A stretch of DNA of 56,822 bases from CAYUUR01 sp052034685 (GCA_052034685.1 JBPOIH010000006.1:1-56822); one strand, 5' to 3'. Positions 1 through 9,591 are shown, numbered from the stretch's first letter. Program-made: numbers and translations. The notes: generated by a model not told the origin, from the letters alone.

Positions 1-833
1 AGTCCAAATCCTTCACTCAAACTTGGGAATACATACGCGCTGGTATGTTCGTAGAGCCAGCGTAGCTCCCCTTCCGACACAAAACCAGTAAACACCACAT
101 TACCTATATTGCGTTTTTTTGTATCGGCGGCAATTTGTTCATACAAAGCGTCCTTTTTGCCAACGAGGACAAGACGGAGCTGCGGATTAGACTTTTGCAG
201 TTGAACAAATGCGTCAATAAGCCGGGGTAAGTTTTTGTGAGGCAAAGGCCGACCGACGTACATAATGAATGTTTTATCGACCAAAGAATTGATGGGTTCT
301 GCGCCGTCTGTTATTTTGTCTGCTGCTTCAAGTGTGACAGTTATCTTATTGCCAGACACACGGCAGTACTGCATAACATCACGCTTAACGAATTCAGTCG
401 GTGTTAACACATGACGCGACTTATGAGCTACCCAAAAGTTTACGAGTTTATAAACCTCACGCTTAAAGGTAAAAACAAACCAATTCTTTTGAGGGTTACG
501 AAACCGTACCGTAGTAAGGTCTTGCATCATGGTGACTGTCTTTCCAAAATAAAGCACCGGCTGTTGAACCATTGAGAAGAAAACGAGGTCTGGTTTAAGT
601 GTGTGGATTTGCCATAGTAATTTGAATTGTTCGGCAAAAGAAAACTCTTTGTAGTCTGAAGCGACGGCGGTAAAATTGGGCGCAATGGTACGCATGAATG
701 GCAGGCGGTGAGATTTGGTTAAAACAATAAATTCGTGTTCAGACGGGAGCTTATGTAGGTATTCAACTAATTTATCAACATACCGGCCAGTCGTGGTACC
801 AGATTCGCGTGCATCAATTATAATTCGGCTCAT
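1..833 (-). CDS. Glycosyltransferase family 4 (GT-B), 3' end cut by window
   Basis: The reading frame runs from an ATG at 833 to the window edge without a stop, so about 277 N-terminal residues are visible. It starts MSRIIIDARESGTTTGRYVD, the usual GT-B opening with a glycine-rich donor loop. Later FIMYVGRPLPHKNLPRLI and, at the cut edge, FPSLSEGFG mark the C-terminal Rossmann half and the beginning of the E-x7-E nucleotide-sugar site. Family knowledge: retaining transfer of a sugar from an NDP donor to a lipid-linked glycan at the cytoplasmic membrane face. The ATG overlaps the upstream gene's stop as ATGA, so it is probably translationally coupled to it. Donor and acceptor cannot be told. 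Confidence 0.88.
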   Translation of the reverse strand, partial: MSRIIIDARESGTTTGRYVDKLVEYLHKLPSEHEFIVLTKSHRLPFMRTIAPNFTAVASDYKEFSFAEQFKLLWQIHTLKPDLVFFSMVQQPVLYFGKTVTMMQDLTTVRFRNPQKNWFVFTFKREVYKLVNFWVAHKSRHVLTPTEFVKRDVMQYCRVSGNKITVTLEAADKITDGAEPINSLVDKTFIMYVGRPLPHKNLPRLIDAFVQLQKSNPQLRLVLVGKKDALYEQIAADTKKRNIGNVVFTGFVSEGELRWLYEHTSAYVFPSLSEGFG

Positions 834-1792
834 TTGGTTTCACCCTGCTCTATCCATTGTTTTATGCCGGCAGTTTCAACGACACGATGTCGTTGGATCG
901 AGCGTCGCTTGCTTAATGTGCTTGGCAGAAGAAAGAAGCTTTTAATAAAGGCGCGTAGGTAGGTTGAAAATTCTCTGTCTCGTAGCGATCCAATACCCAT
1001 TCGCAGAAGCTGCACAAAAAAACGTGGCTTATATTTCCAGTACAAGTAACCCGGCATATTCTTATTGTAGAGTAGTACGTAATTCTTAACACTATGATAA
1101 CGACGGAAAGAACCAAGTCGATCACTCGTCTTACCAATGTGATGGAAGGCTCGCGCTGAAGGTTGGTAGTATACATGCCAGCCCATTAACTGAGCACGAA
1201 AACTAATATCAACATCTTCAAAGTAAGCAAAAAAATCCTCATCAAACAAACCAATCTGTCTAAGCATCTTTGTACGATACAGACTTGCTCCACCTGACGC
1301 TGCAAAAACCTGGCCTGCCTTTTCATATTGATTATTGTCCACCTCGTTTCGTCCGCGGGAGTACGGCATGCTGTTCTTACGAATAAACTCGCCGGTACTA
1401 TCAAGGTGTTCCTTGTCGATTTTTAAAAGCTTTCCTGTAACGATTCCTGTGTGCGGCTGTTTGCTCATGACTACAAACAGTTCTTTCAGCCAATCCTTGT
1501 CAGCTACCGCGTCGTTATTGAATAAGGCAATAAATGAACAACCCAAATCGATAGCAAGCTCTATACCGCGGTTAACACCACCTGTAAAACCATAGTTAGT
1601 ATCTAACTGTAAAACCGTAACGGCAGGATATCGTGTTTTTATAAGGTCAACAGAATTGTCACTTGAACCGTTGTCGACAACGATAATCTGCGCCCTTTTG
1701 CTTTGACGCATAAGTGAACGTAAGCAGTCATCAAGGAGCGCTTCGCCATTCCAGTTCGGTACAACAATAGCCACTTCTAAATTGTTTACCAT
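830..1792 (-). CDS. Glycosyltransferase family 2, rhamnosyltransferase-like
   Basis: 320-residue inverting GT-A enzyme. Visible marks: N-terminal VAIVVPNWNGEALLDDCLRS, IIVVDNGSSDNSVDLI for nucleotide binding, FNNDAVADKDWL as the DxD-like site near residue 95, and FFAYFEDVDISFRAQLMGW (about 190-208), the acceptor-side ED motif typical of rhamnosyltransferase/WcaE-like GT2 proteins. It should add a sugar, possibly rhamnose made by the Rml enzymes further along, to a lipid-linked chain in the cytoplasm. It lies between asnB (6-base gap) and the partial GT4 gene (ATGA overlap), so all are likely on one minus-strand mRNA. The sugar specificity is inference only. Confidence 0.88.
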   Translation of the reverse strand: MVNNLEVAIVVPNWNGEALLDDCLRSLMRQSKRAQIIVVDNGSSDNSVDLIKTRYPAVTVLQLDTNYGFTGGVNRGIELAIDLGCSFIALFNNDAVADKDWLKELFVVMSKQPHTGIVTGKLLKIDKEHLDSTGEFIRKNSMPYSRGRNEVDNNQYEKAGQVFAASGGASLYRTKMLRQIGLFDEDFFAYFEDVDISFRAQLMGWHVYYQPSARAFHHIGKTSDRLGSFRRYHSVKNYVLLYNKNMPGYLYWKYKPRFFVQLLRMGIGSLRDREFSTYLRAFIKSFFLLPSTLSKRRSIQRHRVVETAGIKQWIEQGETK

Positions 1793-1798
1793 CTATGC

Positions 1799-3502
1799 TT
1801 AAGATCCTTTCTTAATGCTAAGTTCAGGGTACAACTCCTCTAGTATATACTCTGGGACGGTTATTTTCTTGCCAAGCAAGTCACCCTTCCATTTTCCTGT
1901 CGGTATACTAAAACCTTTCTTGGAACGGTCAATAATTTCTGTAGGCAGGATATCGCGGTAGGCGTGTTTCATAAGACCTTTTAGCTCGCCGTCATGATAG
2001 CGGATATCCTCTGGCACAGAGAACAGATATTCAATAAGTTTGGTTGACAGCAATGGCACGCGGCATTCTAGGGAAACTGCCATACTGACACGATCAACTT
2101 TTGTCAGGATATCGTCAGGCAAGTATGTGTGGAAGTCTAGGTATTGCAGTCGTGTCATGACTGGCAATGAAGCATCATAGTGCTGCTTGTAGTACCAATG
2201 ATCATCGTAGTCTTTATCTATAGCAAGTGCTAGTCGATATGGAGCCTTTTGCTCTGGGGTAAGTCCGCCCATTAAAGTCGTATAGTAATCTAATTCAAGG
2301 TCAGTTACGGTCCGTTTTTTACCACGGAGTCGTGTTAGTATATTCCCGCTATTGCTGCGAACAAAAGGAACTACCCCATTAACAAATTGTTGATACCAAT
2401 TGTAGCCACCAAAAACCTCATCACCCCCATCGCCAGTAAGAACCACGGTCGAACTGTCGCGTGCCAGCGCAGAAACCTTGTAAACCGGAAACGCTGAAGT
2501 GTCAGCGAAGGGTTCGTCATACCAGCTACGCAATTTTGTAAACGATTGCTTAACCTCACCTACCTCCAACACTTGGCGTACGTGATTCGTTCCAAATGCC
2601 TTTGCGACTATATCTGCAAAATGTGTTTCATCATGTTCCTTTACGTCAAAGCCAATCGAATACGTATTGAGTTTAGAGGAATAATCCTTTGCTGCTGCGA
2701 CAACTACACTCGAGTCCATACCTCCACTCAAAAAGAATCCTATAGGAACGTCGCTCATAAGTTGCTGCTGAACAGCTTCACTAACAAGCTGTCGCACCTT
2801 TTTGCTCGCAGTATTCAGGCTGGTAGACCGCGTCTTTGTACTAAGCTGCCAGTATCTTGTTTTTTCAATTGTGTTAGCAGGAATGTCGTAACATAAATAA
2901 TGTGCTGGTTCGAGTTTGTAAATCTTTTCGTATAGTGTCTTTGGGGTTGGAACATAGCGATATGTCAAAAAATCGTACACCGCGGTTTTATCGACCATTA
3001 ATTTATCTGCAGGAATAAACGCTTCTATTGCCTTGAGTTCTGACGCCCAAGTGAGTTGGTTGCTGATATGAGCGTAGTAGAGAGGTTTAATGCCTACGCG
3101 GTCACGAACCAAGTACAGCTTTTGTTTTTTTGCATCGTACAGACTGAACGCATACATGCCTTCAAGTTTCTGTACAAGCTTATCAATTCCCCAAGCTTTG
3201 TAGCCATACAGCAATACTTCAGAATCAGAGCCGCTTTTAAAATGAAAACGATCTTCCAGTGAATGCTTAAGCTCTTGAAAATTATAGATCTCACCATTCA
3301 CCGTAATAACGACATCTTCGTGCTGCATCGGTTGTCGTCCGTTCTCCGAAAGGTCCATGATGCTGAGGCGTTGATGACCGAGGTACACGGAATTGTCGGA
3401 CCATTCGTTTGATTGGTCAGGACCACGGTGCTGCAAACATTTTAGTGCTTTGCGGCTTCTTGGCAAATCAGTGCTGCCAGTATGTCCAAAGATTCCACAC
3501 AT
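1799..3502 (-). CDS. asnB: Glutamine-hydrolysing asparagine synthase homologue
   Basis: 567 residues, close to the family length. Starts MCGIFGHTG, so the catalytic Cys2 of the class II glutaminase is free after Met removal. The second domain carries the ATP-pyrophosphatase loop FFLSGGMDSSVVVAAA (about residues 258-273) and the late SLECRVPLLS and KKGFSIPTGKWK motifs. Family reaction: Asp or another carboxylate + Gln + ATP to the amide. Its place between a methyltransferase and glycosyltransferases suggests amidation of a glycan carboxylate such as a uronic acid, as for AsnB-like proteins in O-antigen loci, but plain asparagine synthesis cannot be excluded. One base separates it from the upstream stop (TAG-C-ATG). 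Confidence 0.92.
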   Translation of the reverse strand: MCGIFGHTGSTDLPRSRKALKCLQHRGPDQSNEWSDNSVYLGHQRLSIMDLSENGRQPMQHEDVVITVNGEIYNFQELKHSLEDRFHFKSGSDSEVLLYGYKAWGIDKLVQKLEGMYAFSLYDAKKQKLYLVRDRVGIKPLYYAHISNQLTWASELKAIEAFIPADKLMVDKTAVYDFLTYRYVPTPKTLYEKIYKLEPAHYLCYDIPANTIEKTRYWQLSTKTRSTSLNTASKKVRQLVSEAVQQQLMSDVPIGFFLSGGMDSSVVVAAAKDYSSKLNTYSIGFDVKEHDETHFADIVAKAFGTNHVRQVLEVGEVKQSFTKLRSWYDEPFADTSAFPVYKVSALARDSSTVVLTGDGGDEVFGGYNWYQQFVNGVVPFVRSNSGNILTRLRGKKRTVTDLELDYYTTLMGGLTPEQKAPYRLALAIDKDYDDHWYYKQHYDASLPVMTRLQYLDFHTYLPDDILTKVDRVSMAVSLECRVPLLSTKLIEYLFSVPEDIRYHDGELKGLMKHAYRDILPTEIIDRSKKGFSIPTGKWKGDLLGKKITVPEYILEELYPELSIKKGS

Positions 3503-3503
3503 G

Positions 3504-4469
3504 CTACGAAACTTTTGTCCGCAGTAGTGTTATGCCCGGATCTGTGAAAACCTCAAAGTCTTTGTCTACATACTTTTTGGCAATCTCTTTCATCTTTTTG
3601 GGTGCGAGCGGTTTGTCGTAGCGTGGACTTAAAGCATCGAACGTATCATGAATCCCGTATTCAACAATAAAAGCATTCGATTTCTTAGCAAACTTTTTAC
3701 TGGACCGATAGTTAAGAAATGGCACAAAAATGTGGTTGAACCTTTCACCAATTGTAAAGCGGTTTGTAATATTCGTGATAAAGAATACCGGCCAGGCGTA
3801 TAACTTAATGACCGAATATAGGAAGGGTGAAGGCAACTTGTTCGTTAGTGGCAACAGTGCGTACTTCCAGCGCCACATTTGGAAGCGACTATCTGAATAC
3901 GAGTGAACAAAAACATCCCCATCTTTCTTGGCAAACTTTAGGATATGATCAAGCGTTGCTGCCGGGTCAGGCGTATGTTGAAGTACACGATGACAGAACA
4001 CAATATCAAATGACTTTTCTTTGAGATGAAGAGCGGCGATACTGTCTTGTACGAGTTGCAGGTTAGAAAAGTTTGGGTTGGTCTTAAGGTTTTTTTGTGC
4101 AGTGTCCACGCCAGCGATATCGACCGACATGACCTTTGCTCCAAGGTTCAGAAGGATTTCAGTATCAGGACCTGCGCCGCAGCCACATTCCAAGACGGTC
4201 TTGCCTTTAAAGTAATCTGCTGGCCACTGGGTTCTATTGAGTAGCGTATTACGTCTATCTACCGTGCCATTGCGAGAATCTAATTGGAGCGTTGCGTGAT
4301 TGTCTCGTAATCGAGAAAAGTTACCAGTCGAGTAGGATATGTCTGGCGTAAAACGCGGTATATCACGACGAATCTTATATCGAACACCCTTTGCTGTAAG
4401 GTTATTTCCCACCTGTTTTAATGGGGTTTTACCCTCGGCAAAATAACGAGCGAATGTTTTATTGAGCAT
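3504..4469 (-). CDS. SAM-dependent class I methyltransferase
   Basis: Rossmann methyltransferase of about 321 residues. ADYFKGKTVLECGCGAGPDT holds motif I (ECGCGAG), followed by VMSVDIAGVDTA (SAM ribose acid) and FDIVFCHRVLQHTPDPAATL (motif IV with a typical UbiE/BioC-like context). The reading frame is open to 4508, but the ATG at 4469 (MLNKTFARYF) is preferred: a strong GGAGG lies nine bases before it and the overlap with the upstream gene falls to 11 bases. Probably methylates a sugar or lipid of the surface glycan, given its place between glycosyltransferases and asnB. The exact substrate is unknown. Confidence 0.85.
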   Translation of the reverse strand: MLNKTFARYFAEGKTPLKQVGNNLTAKGVRYKIRRDIPRFTPDISYSTGNFSRLRDNHATLQLDSRNGTVDRRNTLLNRTQWPADYFKGKTVLECGCGAGPDTEILLNLGAKVMSVDIAGVDTAQKNLKTNPNFSNLQLVQDSIAALHLKEKSFDIVFCHRVLQHTPDPAATLDHILKFAKKDGDVFVHSYSDSRFQMWRWKYALLPLTNKLPSPFLYSVIKLYAWPVFFITNITNRFTIGERFNHIFVPFLNYRSSKKFAKKSNAFIVEYGIHDTFDALSPRYDKPLAPKKMKEIAKKYVDKDFEVFTDPGITLLRTKVS

Positions 4470-5334
4470 CTTTTGGAACCTCCGGTCTTCCCATTTTTGT
4501 AATTTCACGCATTACATCATCATACTCCGGAGGAGACATAAACGCAGATAGTTTTTTCATTATCAGCGTCGGGTCTTCATAGCCGGCAAGTTGGTGTGAT
4601 TTTTCGACGAGCTTACTATTGCTTGCAAAACGTTCGAATTCCTCTCTCACCTCGTCTTTAGACAACTTCAAACTAGCTTTGTGTTTCGAACCAACCGTAT
4701 AGCCTGCAAGCAGCACTTCAAAATCTTTGTCAGTGACCTTTAGCCTTTCCCAGTACGGCATGATGAGTTTGGTCAGGCTGGCGTGCTTGATGCCGTGCGC
4801 AAAACCTTTCCTGAATATATCGGCATATGACTGTTCAAAATCGTGAAGCCCACACACAATATCAGTAATATCAACGTAATGACCAGTCTTGTGCATCGTT
4901 TTTATCACAGTCGCCTCGGGACGAATATTAACCTGCGGTATGAGCGTGCACGCTTGCTTGAGTTGATCTGTCCGGTATAATTTCATCCCACCAACACGCA
5001 CTCCCCCGAAGAACTTATCAAGCATCGATGACTGTACACAGAACACCGACTCCGGCCGCGACTCCCCACGTTCAAAGAGCTCGTTTATGATGTTTTCGCT
5101 CGCAAGCACGTCCGCGTCTACAACGAGCGTCCATTTGCGACGAGACTTAATGCCAATTTCATATGACTTACGAAGTGCATTACTGAACGGTGTTTCATTA
5201 ATAAGGTGGATATTTTTTTGCCGTATTTGATGCGCAAGCAGCGCACGGCAAGCTTGTTCGGTTCTTTCGCCAACACCACGGATAACTACCGTAACATGTT
5301 TATCTACCGGTCGTTTACTACTGATACTAAACAT
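4459..5334 (-). CDS. GT-A-like glycosyltransferase-related protein, function uncertain
   Basis: About 291 residues. Only the N-terminal half looks like a known fold: VTVVIRGVGERTEQACRALL followed by RRKWTLVVDADVLASENII, where DAD near residue 95 matches the metal-binding DxD of GT-A enzymes. The C-terminal half is charged and helical, with no motif I recognise. TTG at 5343 is an upstream alternative. ATG at 5334 is chosen, overlapping the stop of the TPR-DUF616 gene by eight bases, so it is likely coupled to that gene. Its position inside the glycan operon supports a glycosyltransferase role. This is inference; no donor can be proposed. Confidence 0.6.
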   Translation of the reverse strand: MFSISSKRPVDKHVTVVIRGVGERTEQACRALLAHQIRQKNIHLINETPFSNALRKSYEIGIKSRRKWTLVVDADVLASENIINELFERGESRPESVFCVQSSMLDKFFGGVRVGGMKLYRTDQLKQACTLIPQVNIRPEATVIKTMHKTGHYVDITDIVCGLHDFEQSYADIFRKGFAHGIKHASLTKLIMPYWERLKVTDKDFEVLLAGYTVGSKHKASLKLSKDEVREEFERFASNSKLVEKSHQLAGYEDPTLIMKKLSAFMSPPEYDDVMREITKMGRPEVPKDAQ

Positions 5335-6988
5335 GTTTACCAATAGCTTCGTTTAGTTTTGTGAGCGCAAATGAGGTGTCATGGTGGGCCGTCAATACGA
5401 TCTCAGGCATATTTCGGATATGTAGTGGTTTATCAACAATATGATGCCAATCAGCATGATTTTTAAACAGCGCATAGCCAAAGCTGAGCTGATCGCGTTT
5501 ACTATAACTCTGGACTTCCTGCCACCATGTATTCATAACGTTCGGCAACAACTTACTTCTCGTGTTAAACATAAGCAAGCCATTCTCAGCAAGTGTTTTG
5601 CCGTCAAAGCCAGCTTTCTCGTAGTGGGCAACCTGTTTTTTCATAAGTTCTGGATCGTCTTTTTTCCGCAGAATACAAGCCTCAAGCTCTTCTTGGATTG
5701 TTTGTCGATGTTGGTGTGGGGTGCTCGCGATGGGCTTGCCGGTTGTAAGAAATTTCTCCAGGAGTGGGTATAGAGATTTTGCTATGAGAATACTTGAATC
5801 AATCCAGATAACAGCTTCATAATTTGGAAAAAGTTCATGAGGGCGCATCTTGATATAGCGAATTGTGCGTCCGTTATCTTTTTCTTTGATTGGGAACGGC
5901 CTGACGTCGTAGACTCCAAAACCGTTCACATTTTCATCCGTGTATGCCACATAGTCAAAGCGATCATCAATCACTGCTGGTAGCTTCAACGTATCATATC
6001 CTGCACTGAATGCAGTACAGATAACGTACTTGCGCTTTGTAGTATGTTTTGAATAGTACTTAATCTCGCGAATATACTTGTCAGAGTTTAGCAAACGCTG
6101 GACAACACTGTCGTTAAAGCGGATGTGGAGCTTTAGGTTTTCGTCCACGGACGATTCATTATTTGCGGTCGTTTCAGCAAGTTCGCGCCAACGCGCCGCT
6201 GCTACTTTCCAATCTTGTTGTTGTGTCGCTACCTCAGCCCACTCAATCCTTAACTTTGGATCATCAGTTTGCGATAAAGCTTCTTGTATTGTTCGCTCTG
6301 CTTTTACATATTCTCCACTTTTGCGTAGTGATTGAATAAACGCCAGCCATCCATCTGCGGGCAAAGCACCATGTTGCTCCAGAGCTTGTTCAAATGCGCC
6401 GCACGCTTGCTGCCATTTTTGGTCAGCGAAAAAAGTATGGGCTCGGACAAGCAGGAGCTCTTTGTTGGCAGGAAACTGAGCGAGCCCCCGTTCTGCAATT
6501 TTGAAGGCACTCGGATAGTCACCATTCGTTCCTAAGCAATAAACAAGGCGGGCAATATATTTCGGGGCAGCCTTTGTGTCTGGGTTTTTCTGTACGATTG
6601 CTTGCCAACGGTTGACGGCCTCTGGCCAATTTTTGGACGAGGCAGCAATCTCGGCAAGCTCAATAGTAAGTGATAGATCGTCTGGATGTTTTATTTGGGC
6701 CACGGTTATCGTTTGGGCCGCCTGCTCGTATTTTAACTGGCTGCGTTGACTAACAGAAAGCTGGCGATAGGCTTCAGGCGGGGCATTGTCGCCAGATGCA
6801 GTTATGTACCTTTGCCATAATGTTTCGGCACGTACCCATTGTTTTGCCGCAGATGCTTGTGTTGCGGATAGTTTATGTTTAGCAAACGGATCCTGTTTTT
6901 TTGCCTCTGATTTTTCAGGAACTCGTTTAGTCAATCGTTGTTTAACAAAGCCAAGTTTATGCCGTATTTTTCTTGATAAATTCTTCAT
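5327..6988 (-). CDS. TPR-repeat protein fused to DUF616 (TOD1/MUCI70-like) glycosyltransferase domain
   Basis: 553 residues with two parts. After a very basic N-terminus (about 1-40), residues about 45-290 are helical TPR-like repeats of about 35 residues (for example AETLWQRYITASGD, PEAVNRWQAIVQKNPDTK, PSAFKIAERGLAQFPANKE). Residues about 310-540 match the DUF616 family: KYVICTAFSAGYDTLKLP, FDYVAYTDENVNGFGVYDVR, EAVIWIDSSILIAKSLYPLL, and SKRDQLSFGYALFKN. WIDSS replaces the DxD. DUF616 proteins are putative glycosyltransferases best known from plants and from bacterial glycan loci. No signal peptide, so it should act in the cytoplasm. Paralogous over both domains to the next gene upstream, pointing to duplication. 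Confidence 0.75.
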   Translation of the reverse strand: MKNLSRKIRHKLGFVKQRLTKRVPEKSEAKKQDPFAKHKLSATQASAAKQWVRAETLWQRYITASGDNAPPEAYRQLSVSQRSQLKYEQAAQTITVAQIKHPDDLSLTIELAEIAASSKNWPEAVNRWQAIVQKNPDTKAAPKYIARLVYCLGTNGDYPSAFKIAERGLAQFPANKELLLVRAHTFFADQKWQQACGAFEQALEQHGALPADGWLAFIQSLRKSGEYVKAERTIQEALSQTDDPKLRIEWAEVATQQQDWKVAAARWRELAETTANNESSVDENLKLHIRFNDSVVQRLLNSDKYIREIKYYSKHTTKRKYVICTAFSAGYDTLKLPAVIDDRFDYVAYTDENVNGFGVYDVRPFPIKEKDNGRTIRYIKMRPHELFPNYEAVIWIDSSILIAKSLYPLLEKFLTTGKPIASTPHQHRQTIQEELEACILRKKDDPELMKKQVAHYEKAGFDGKTLAENGLLMFNTRSKLLPNVMNTWWQEVQSYSKRDQLSFGYALFKNHADWHHIVDKPLHIRNMPEIVLTAHHDTSFALTKLNEAIGKHV

Positions 6989-7056
6989 AGTTCTGCCAGT
7001 CTAGTAGCTTAACGATTTATGCAAAACCGCGCCGATACTCCATCTATCATAACAGA

Positions 7057-9519
7057 CTAGCGGTAGAGTTTTTCTGCGGCCAGACGCATTCGCTCTAGCA
7101 ACGGATTGCGCTGCATAGAAAGTATCGAGCGATGAATTCTGGACTTGCCGTGCAAGCGGACGAGTGTCTCAGAGCCTGATTTCATAAGACGAATGCGTTT
7201 TTCGCTATCGTAGCTTTTGGATTTGCTGTGGAATATGTAGGTGTTTGTAGCAATAACTATTCCGAATCCAGCATCAATGGCCCGGAAACAATAATCATTT
7301 TCCTCGCCATAGCCAGACGGAAAGCTCTCCTCGTCAAAGTAGCCGACCGTAGATATCACGGCGCGAGAAATGCCCAAACAGAACCCGTGTGCTAACGGAA
7401 CTCTTGGGAAGACCTTGAGCGACCAGTCTTCACAGTAACGATTCATCTTATCGATCGAAATACCTTTTGGCAAAACATTGATTGCGGTTTGATCCTTTGA
7501 ACTCAGATGTTGCGGAATAGACTGATGACTAGCGGCAGACGATAATGGACCAACAATTCCAGAACCCGGCGTTACAGCCAGTGCAGAGTCCATCTTTGAA
7601 ACCCAGTTTTTAGTTACAACCGTGTCGCTATTTAAGAGTATGACGAAGTCAGCGGTAGAGAGTCTCAAGCCTGCATTAGCAGCCTTGGTATAGCCACCGG
7701 CCTGGCTATTTCTGTGGAGGCGCGACCAGGAGCGGGCTTTACAGAAATCTTTTAGATAATTTGCGGTCGGCGAATCAGATCCGTCGTCCACCACAATTAG
7801 ACTCGTCATTTTGTCTCGGTGACGTTCAACTGATTCGAGACAAAGTCTGACCTCATCGAGCGCATTATGAACACATACAATCACGTCAACACTCTTGGTT
7901 TTGGTGGCAATCTTTTCGGTGTCTTGATCAAGCGGGTTAATAACCTTGCCCCCAAGTGACTGGGTAAGCTCATGCATCGCACTATTTGTAGAACCGTGAT
8001 TTGTTAACACGAATGCGCTGTGATTTCTTACGCAAAGTTCTTTAGGAAGTAAAGGGTGCCAACTAATGTTAGCCCGATCGAGTGAGTAGTTGACGCTGAG
8101 CTGATCACGTTTCGTATAGCGATCAATTTCAGACCACCAGGTGTTTAGAAACACCGAAACCTCCGGCGCCCGTAGGTCAAATGCCATAAAGCCACTTTCG
8201 ATGAGGTCATTGCAATCGAATTGCATCATTCGATAATGTTGCATCTGCGTTTCTATATCTTCACGAGTTTCTTTACCAAGTTGGATACAGGCCCGGGCCT
8301 CATCAAATATTGATTTTCGAACCGGGTGATGGATTGCGCCAACAGGTTTACTTGATTGAATAAAACTTTGGATTATTGTCGATATGTCATCGGTAATCAT
8401 AATGCTTGCGTCAAGCCATAAGACAATGTCGTACTCTGGGAGAAGAATATAGGGGTGGGTCTTCACGTACCGTGCAGACCTGGTTTTGTCGGCGTCGTAA
8501 TAGGGAAGAGGCCGAATTTCAAATACACCCGTATCTATCGTTGGCTGGTCAGTGAAGAGAATGTAGTCAACTTCGTGATCAAGTTTCTCAGGTAACTTAA
8601 CATAATCGTAGTCACCCACAATAGCCGTGTAAATTGCAATGCGCGGTTTGTTTGATTTGGACTTGCGTTTCGATTTTGCAGTCTGATATTCCTGTACGTC
8701 CTTCTTGTAGGTCTTAATGTCCACGAGACGTTTTGCAACACTTGTGTACGCCCTACCGTCTTTTAGTCTTTGCCACGTGCCAATATCATCAGTTGTTTCA
8801 AGATCTTTCAGAAGTGGCTGCCATCGTTTCATTGCAGCGAGTTTGTCGCCACGTGCTTCTGCAAGGTATGCGAACTCTGCTAAGAGCTGTTTGTCATCTG
8901 GAAAAGACTTCAGTCCGCTTTGCAATGTTTTATCTGATTTGTCGAACTCTTGCAAGAATCGATAAGCCCTACTCAGTTTTAGCCATACGTTTGCGTTAAT
9001 ATCATCTGAGTTTCTGATGACCGCACGCCATTCGGTGACAGCCTTTTTCCATTCGCCAAGACCCATTGCGATTTCTGCGCATTCAATTCTAAAGGGTTGA
9101 TAGTTTGGGTGACGGGCAGAGCCTGCTTTGATAATTTTGAGGGCTTGTGAGTAGTCGCCCTTCTTCCGGTAAACAATAGAAAGTCGTATATAGGCGGATG
9201 ACGGTGTCTTTCTTCCATATCTTTCCAGAAAACCTATCCATAGTTTCTCAGCTTCCAGAAGATTGTTGTCATGGAGAGCTAACTCGGCTCGAGCAGTAAT
9301 GTGCATAATTCGATTGAGCTCAGCGTCGCTCAGCGATCGAGACAGCAAGGCAGACTTTTTGCTCTCTTTGCTCGTCTTGGGTGTTGATCCAGTTGTCAAA
9401 GGTTTGTGCATAGCTTTTTTGACAGTATGCGACACACGTCGTGGCAGCCTTGTTACGCGCCAGCTCCGTGAGTTTCTAATCGCTTCGAGTTCTCGATAGA
9501 TTTTGTCTGAATAATCCAT
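7057..9519 (-). CDS. TPR + DUF616 + GT2 three-part glycosyltransferase
   Basis: 820 residues. After a basic N-terminus, TPR-like repeats fill about 60-285. The DUF616 domain spans about 300-520 (RIAIYTAIVGDYDYVKLPEK, YILFTDQP, YDIVLWLDASIMITDDISTI, TKRDQLSVNYSL). A GT2 domain fills about 545-800 (VDVIVCVHNALDEVRLCLES, LIVVDDGSDSPT, FVILLNSDTVVTKNWV, and the acceptor-side GYGEENDYCFRAIDAGFG). It thus joins two putative sugar-transfer centres with a protein-protein scaffold. The GT2 part resembles the separate gene at 13151-14077. It heads the minus-strand operon. A candidate extended -10 lies at 9583-9591, leaving a leader of about 57 bases. Substrates are unknown. Confidence 0.8.
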   Translation of the reverse strand: MDYSDKIYRELEAIRNSRSWRVTRLPRRVSHTVKKAMHKPLTTGSTPKTSKESKKSALLSRSLSDAELNRIMHITARAELALHDNNLLEAEKLWIGFLERYGRKTPSSAYIRLSIVYRKKGDYSQALKIIKAGSARHPNYQPFRIECAEIAMGLGEWKKAVTEWRAVIRNSDDINANVWLKLSRAYRFLQEFDKSDKTLQSGLKSFPDDKQLLAEFAYLAEARGDKLAAMKRWQPLLKDLETTDDIGTWQRLKDGRAYTSVAKRLVDIKTYKKDVQEYQTAKSKRKSKSNKPRIAIYTAIVGDYDYVKLPEKLDHEVDYILFTDQPTIDTGVFEIRPLPYYDADKTRSARYVKTHPYILLPEYDIVLWLDASIMITDDISTIIQSFIQSSKPVGAIHHPVRKSIFDEARACIQLGKETREDIETQMQHYRMMQFDCNDLIESGFMAFDLRAPEVSVFLNTWWSEIDRYTKRDQLSVNYSLDRANISWHPLLPKELCVRNHSAFVLTNHGSTNSAMHELTQSLGGKVINPLDQDTEKIATKTKSVDVIVCVHNALDEVRLCLESVERHRDKMTSLIVVDDGSDSPTANYLKDFCKARSWSRLHRNSQAGGYTKAANAGLRLSTADFVILLNSDTVVTKNWVSKMDSALAVTPGSGIVGPLSSAASHQSIPQHLSSKDQTAINVLPKGISIDKMNRYCEDWSLKVFPRVPLAHGFCLGISRAVISTVGYFDEESFPSGYGEENDYCFRAIDAGFGIVIATNTYIFHSKSKSYDSEKRIRLMKSGSETLVRLHGKSRIHRSILSMQRNPLLERMRLAAEKLYR

Positions 9520-9582
9520 AGTTTGTCACTTCTTATGTTAACGATTGACGTTAGTACTTTTAGTTCTCTGAATTCTAAAGCT

Positions 9583-9591
9583 ATAATAGCA
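9583..9591 (-). promoter_or_regulatory. Candidate extended -10 promoter for the 1-9519 operon
   Basis: On the minus strand the bases read TGC-TATTAT, an extended -10 element one mismatch from TATAAT. A transcript starting about seven bases downstream would have a leader of about 57 bases before the ATG at 9519. No clear -35 is needed for extended -10 promoters. Confidence 0.45.
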
